Source of the DNA: an uncultured Pelagibacteraceae bacterium
Lineage (GTDB): Bacteria; Pseudomonadota; Alphaproteobacteria; Pelagibacterales; Pelagibacteraceae
Direction of reading: 5' to 3'
DNA length: 34,736 nucleotides
NCBI GenBank assembly: GCA_902614055.1
Contig: CACMJX010000009.1
Coordinates: 1 to 34,736 of the forward strand
Positions 33,224-34,736 of the stretch are shown one piece after another (position 1 is the stretch's first letter; the number at the start of each line of letters is the position of its first letter). A model generated the notes under the pieces. That model ran no database searches. It was not told the DNA's origin and worked only from the letters and a program-made list of their open reading frames with translations. A program made the translations under genes and the position numbers.

Positions 33224-34388
33224 TAACTTTTAAATTTTTAATAATGTACTGATTTACAATTTCTACCATAGATTTGATATCTTTTATATTCTTAGGTTTA
33301 GATGAGTAATATTTTATAAGATATGGTTTTTTTAATAATTCTAACATCTTATTGTGGATAGAAATATAAGAAATTTTGTTGAGGAGATAATTTTTAACAA
33401 GCATATCATTTATAGAAACTAAAATTATTTCAAAATAGGTATTTTTAAATTTGTAATTTAATATTTTTAAAAGAGGAAAATTTTTAAGATTAGGCTTTAT
33501 AAAGTTTAAACTGTTTAACTTATGATAATTGAAATTACTACTTTTATAAATAAAATTATTCTTTGACAAATATAGAGCATTTGCGATTGGAATTTCCATT
33601 GTTGTTTCATGTGCTACCAGTTTTGTTAGTCCATTTTTAAAATTCACTATGGCATGTAAATAAGATTTTGGGTGTATTAATATATCAAATTTACTTCGTT
33701 CCATATCAAATATTTTAATTGCTTCAATTATTTCAAAAATTTTATTCATCAAAGTGGCTGAATCAATTGATATCTTTCTTCCCATTTTCCAATTTGGGTG
33801 ATTTAAGGCAAATTTAGGTTTTATATTTTCAATTTTCTTCAGATCTTTAAATAAGAATGGACCTCCTGATGCAGTTAAATAAATTTTTTTAATATTTTGT
33901 TTACTTTCATCTTTAATAAGAGACGAAATTGAAAAATGTTCAGAGTCCAAGGGTATAAATCTTGTCTGCCTTTTTTTTAATTCTTTCTTTATAAATTGCC
34001 ATCCACAAATAATTGATTCCTTATTTGCCATAGCTAAGTTATTTGAATATTTTATTATATCTAATGTTGGTTCAAGTCCTTCAATTCCAGCAATTCCATT
34101 TACGGTTAAGAAGGATTTCTTTTTATTATTTTTTAACGCTTCCTTTATTGTTAGAAAAATTTTTATTTTTTTTTCTCTAAATTTTTTTAAATTATTGAGG
34201 TAACTTTTTTTATCAAAAACGACTACTTTTTTTACTCCAAATTGTATTGCTTGTTTGAGAATTTTTTCAACATTTTTATTAGTAGATAATAATTTTATAT
34301 TAAAGTTTGATTTATCTTTTTTGATCAATTTTAATGTTGTCTCTCCAATTGATCCTGTAGAACCTAATAAGAAAATATCTTTTGTCAT
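33216..34388 (-). CDS. dxr: 1-deoxy-D-xylulose 5-phosphate reductoisomerase
   Basis: DXP reductoisomerase (IspC), 390 residues, the committed step of the MEP isoprenoid pathway. The NADPH loop is LLGSTGSIGETTLKLI (about 7-22). ANKESIICG and PLDSEHFSI carry substrate and metal-binding residues. SGGPFL, HPNWKMGRKISIDSATLMNK and EIIEA follow, and the C-terminal helical domain is intact. Its ATG is one base from the cdsA stop. IspD/IspF for later steps are encoded at 10313-11419. Confidence 0.96.
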   Translation of the reverse strand: MTKDIFLLGSTGSIGETTLKLIKKDKSNFNIKLLSTNKNVEKILKQAIQFGVKKVVVFDKKSYLNNLKKFREKKIKIFLTIKEALKNNKKKSFLTVNGIAGIEGLEPTLDIIKYSNNLAMANKESIICGWQFIKKELKKRQTRFIPLDSEHFSISSLIKDESKQNIKKIYLTASGGPFLFKDLKKIENIKPKFALNHPNWKMGRKISIDSATLMNKIFEIIEAIKIFDMERSKFDILIHPKSYLHAIVNFKNGLTKLVAHETTMEIPIANALYLSKNNFIYKSSNFNYHKLNSLNFIKPNLKNFPLLKILNYKFKNTYFEIILVSINDMLVKNYLLNKISYISIHNKMLELLKKPYLIKYYSSKPKNIKDIKSMVEIVNQYIIKNLKVND

Positions 34389-34389
34389 T

Positions 34390-34736
34390 TTAAATAGAAA
34401 TCAATATTAATCCAAATGGTAATGCAATTAAAACCCCATCTATTCTGTCTAAAATTCCTCCATGCCCTGGCAAAATTGAACCTGTATCTTTTAATTTTGC
34501 TTTTCTTTTAATAAATGAGATAATTAAGTCTCCAAACTGTGAAATCAATGAAATAAATATTATGAAAATTAAATAATTTATTTCAAGGACTAAATATTCT
34601 TTGAAAAAAATATAATAAAAATGACCAAGAGTTATTGAAAGAAAAAATGATCCTAAGACCCCAGAATAGGTTTTGTTAGGACTGATTTGTGTCAATTTTT
34701 TTCCACCCAGAAGTCTTCCGAATATAAAGCCCCCTG
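34390..34736 (-). CDS. cdsA: Phosphatidate cytidylyltransferase CdsA (5' end cut by window edge)
   Basis: Inner-membrane enzyme making CDP-diacylglycerol from phosphatidate and CTP. Only the C-terminal 114 residues are visible. The frame is open to the right edge, so the start lies outside. Recognisable family features are FGRLLGGKKLTQISPNKTYSG, two hydrophobic helices, and the CdsA signature SQFGDLIISFIKRKAKLKDTG with PGHGGILDRIDG. An internal TTG at 34695 is not the real start, because the conserved GRLLGGKKL lies before it. CdsA lies upstream of PgpA's step in phosphatidylglycerol synthesis. Confidence 0.93.
   Translation of the reverse strand, partial: GGFIFGRLLGGKKLTQISPNKTYSGVLGSFFLSITLGHFYYIFFKEYLVLEINYLIFIIFISLISQFGDLIISFIKRKAKLKDTGSILPGHGGILDRIDGVLIALPFGLILISI

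Overview
The window looks like core chromosome of a streamlined marine alphaproteobacterium of the SAR11 clade (Candidatus Pelagibacter or a close relative). The basis is very AT-rich, lysine/asparagine/isoleucine-rich coding sequence; genes that abut or overlap with almost no spacers (the longest gene-free stretch is about 130 bases); an alphaproteobacterial gene order; an NtrY/NtrX pair without NtrB/NtrC; and an Aap-type general L-amino acid ABC transporter. The exact species cannot be fixed without a database search. I see no rRNA, CRISPR, insertion sequence, prophage or obvious foreign island.

Layout. (1) 1-10276, minus strand: ntrY-ntrX-trkA-trkH, tRNA-Arg(TCT), then aapJ-aapQ-aapM-aapP, with aapP running off the left edge. 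A two-component system and K+ uptake are followed by amino acid import. A strong intrinsic terminator sits between aapJ and aapQ. (2) 10313-12373, plus strand: ispDF-pgpA-pncC. (3) 12368-18823, minus strand: tpiA-secG-pyrG-kdsA-eno-ftsB-lipA-ratA, the usual alphaproteobacterial order but with the pyruvate dehydrogenase genes missing between ftsB and lipA. (4) 18885-26293, plus strand: ppiD-trpE-trpG-trpD-trpC-lexA-gltX, with a clear alphaproteobacterial SOS box in front of lexA. (5) 26276-34736, minus strand: cdsA-dxr-bamA-ompH-lpxD-fabZ-lpxA-lpxI-lpxB, with cdsA entering from the right edge.

How the genes work together. Much of the window builds the envelope. LpxA, LpxD, LpxI and LpxB are four steps of lipid A synthesis, KdsA makes the Kdo precursor, FabZ supplies acyl chains, and CdsA and PgpA act in phospholipid synthesis. 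BamA, the Skp/OmpH chaperone and PpiD handle outer-membrane proteins, SecG belongs to the translocon and FtsB to the divisome. Dxr and IspD/IspF are three activities of the MEP isoprenoid pathway. TpiA and Eno are glycolytic/gluconeogenic, TrpEGDC makes most of the tryptophan precursor pathway, and AapJQMP scavenges amino acids.

I did not find a new biological system. The most interesting points are a NtrX that lacks the sigma-54-contacting GAFTGA loop, a built-in terminator that should separate aapJ output from the permease genes, inverted repeats in the aapJ leader, a 14-A tract at the start of lpxD, a PpiD that seems to have lost its recognisable parvulin domain, and several places where genes normally present in alphaproteobacterial operons have been cleanly removed (rseP, pdh, ntrBC, moaC/moeA).
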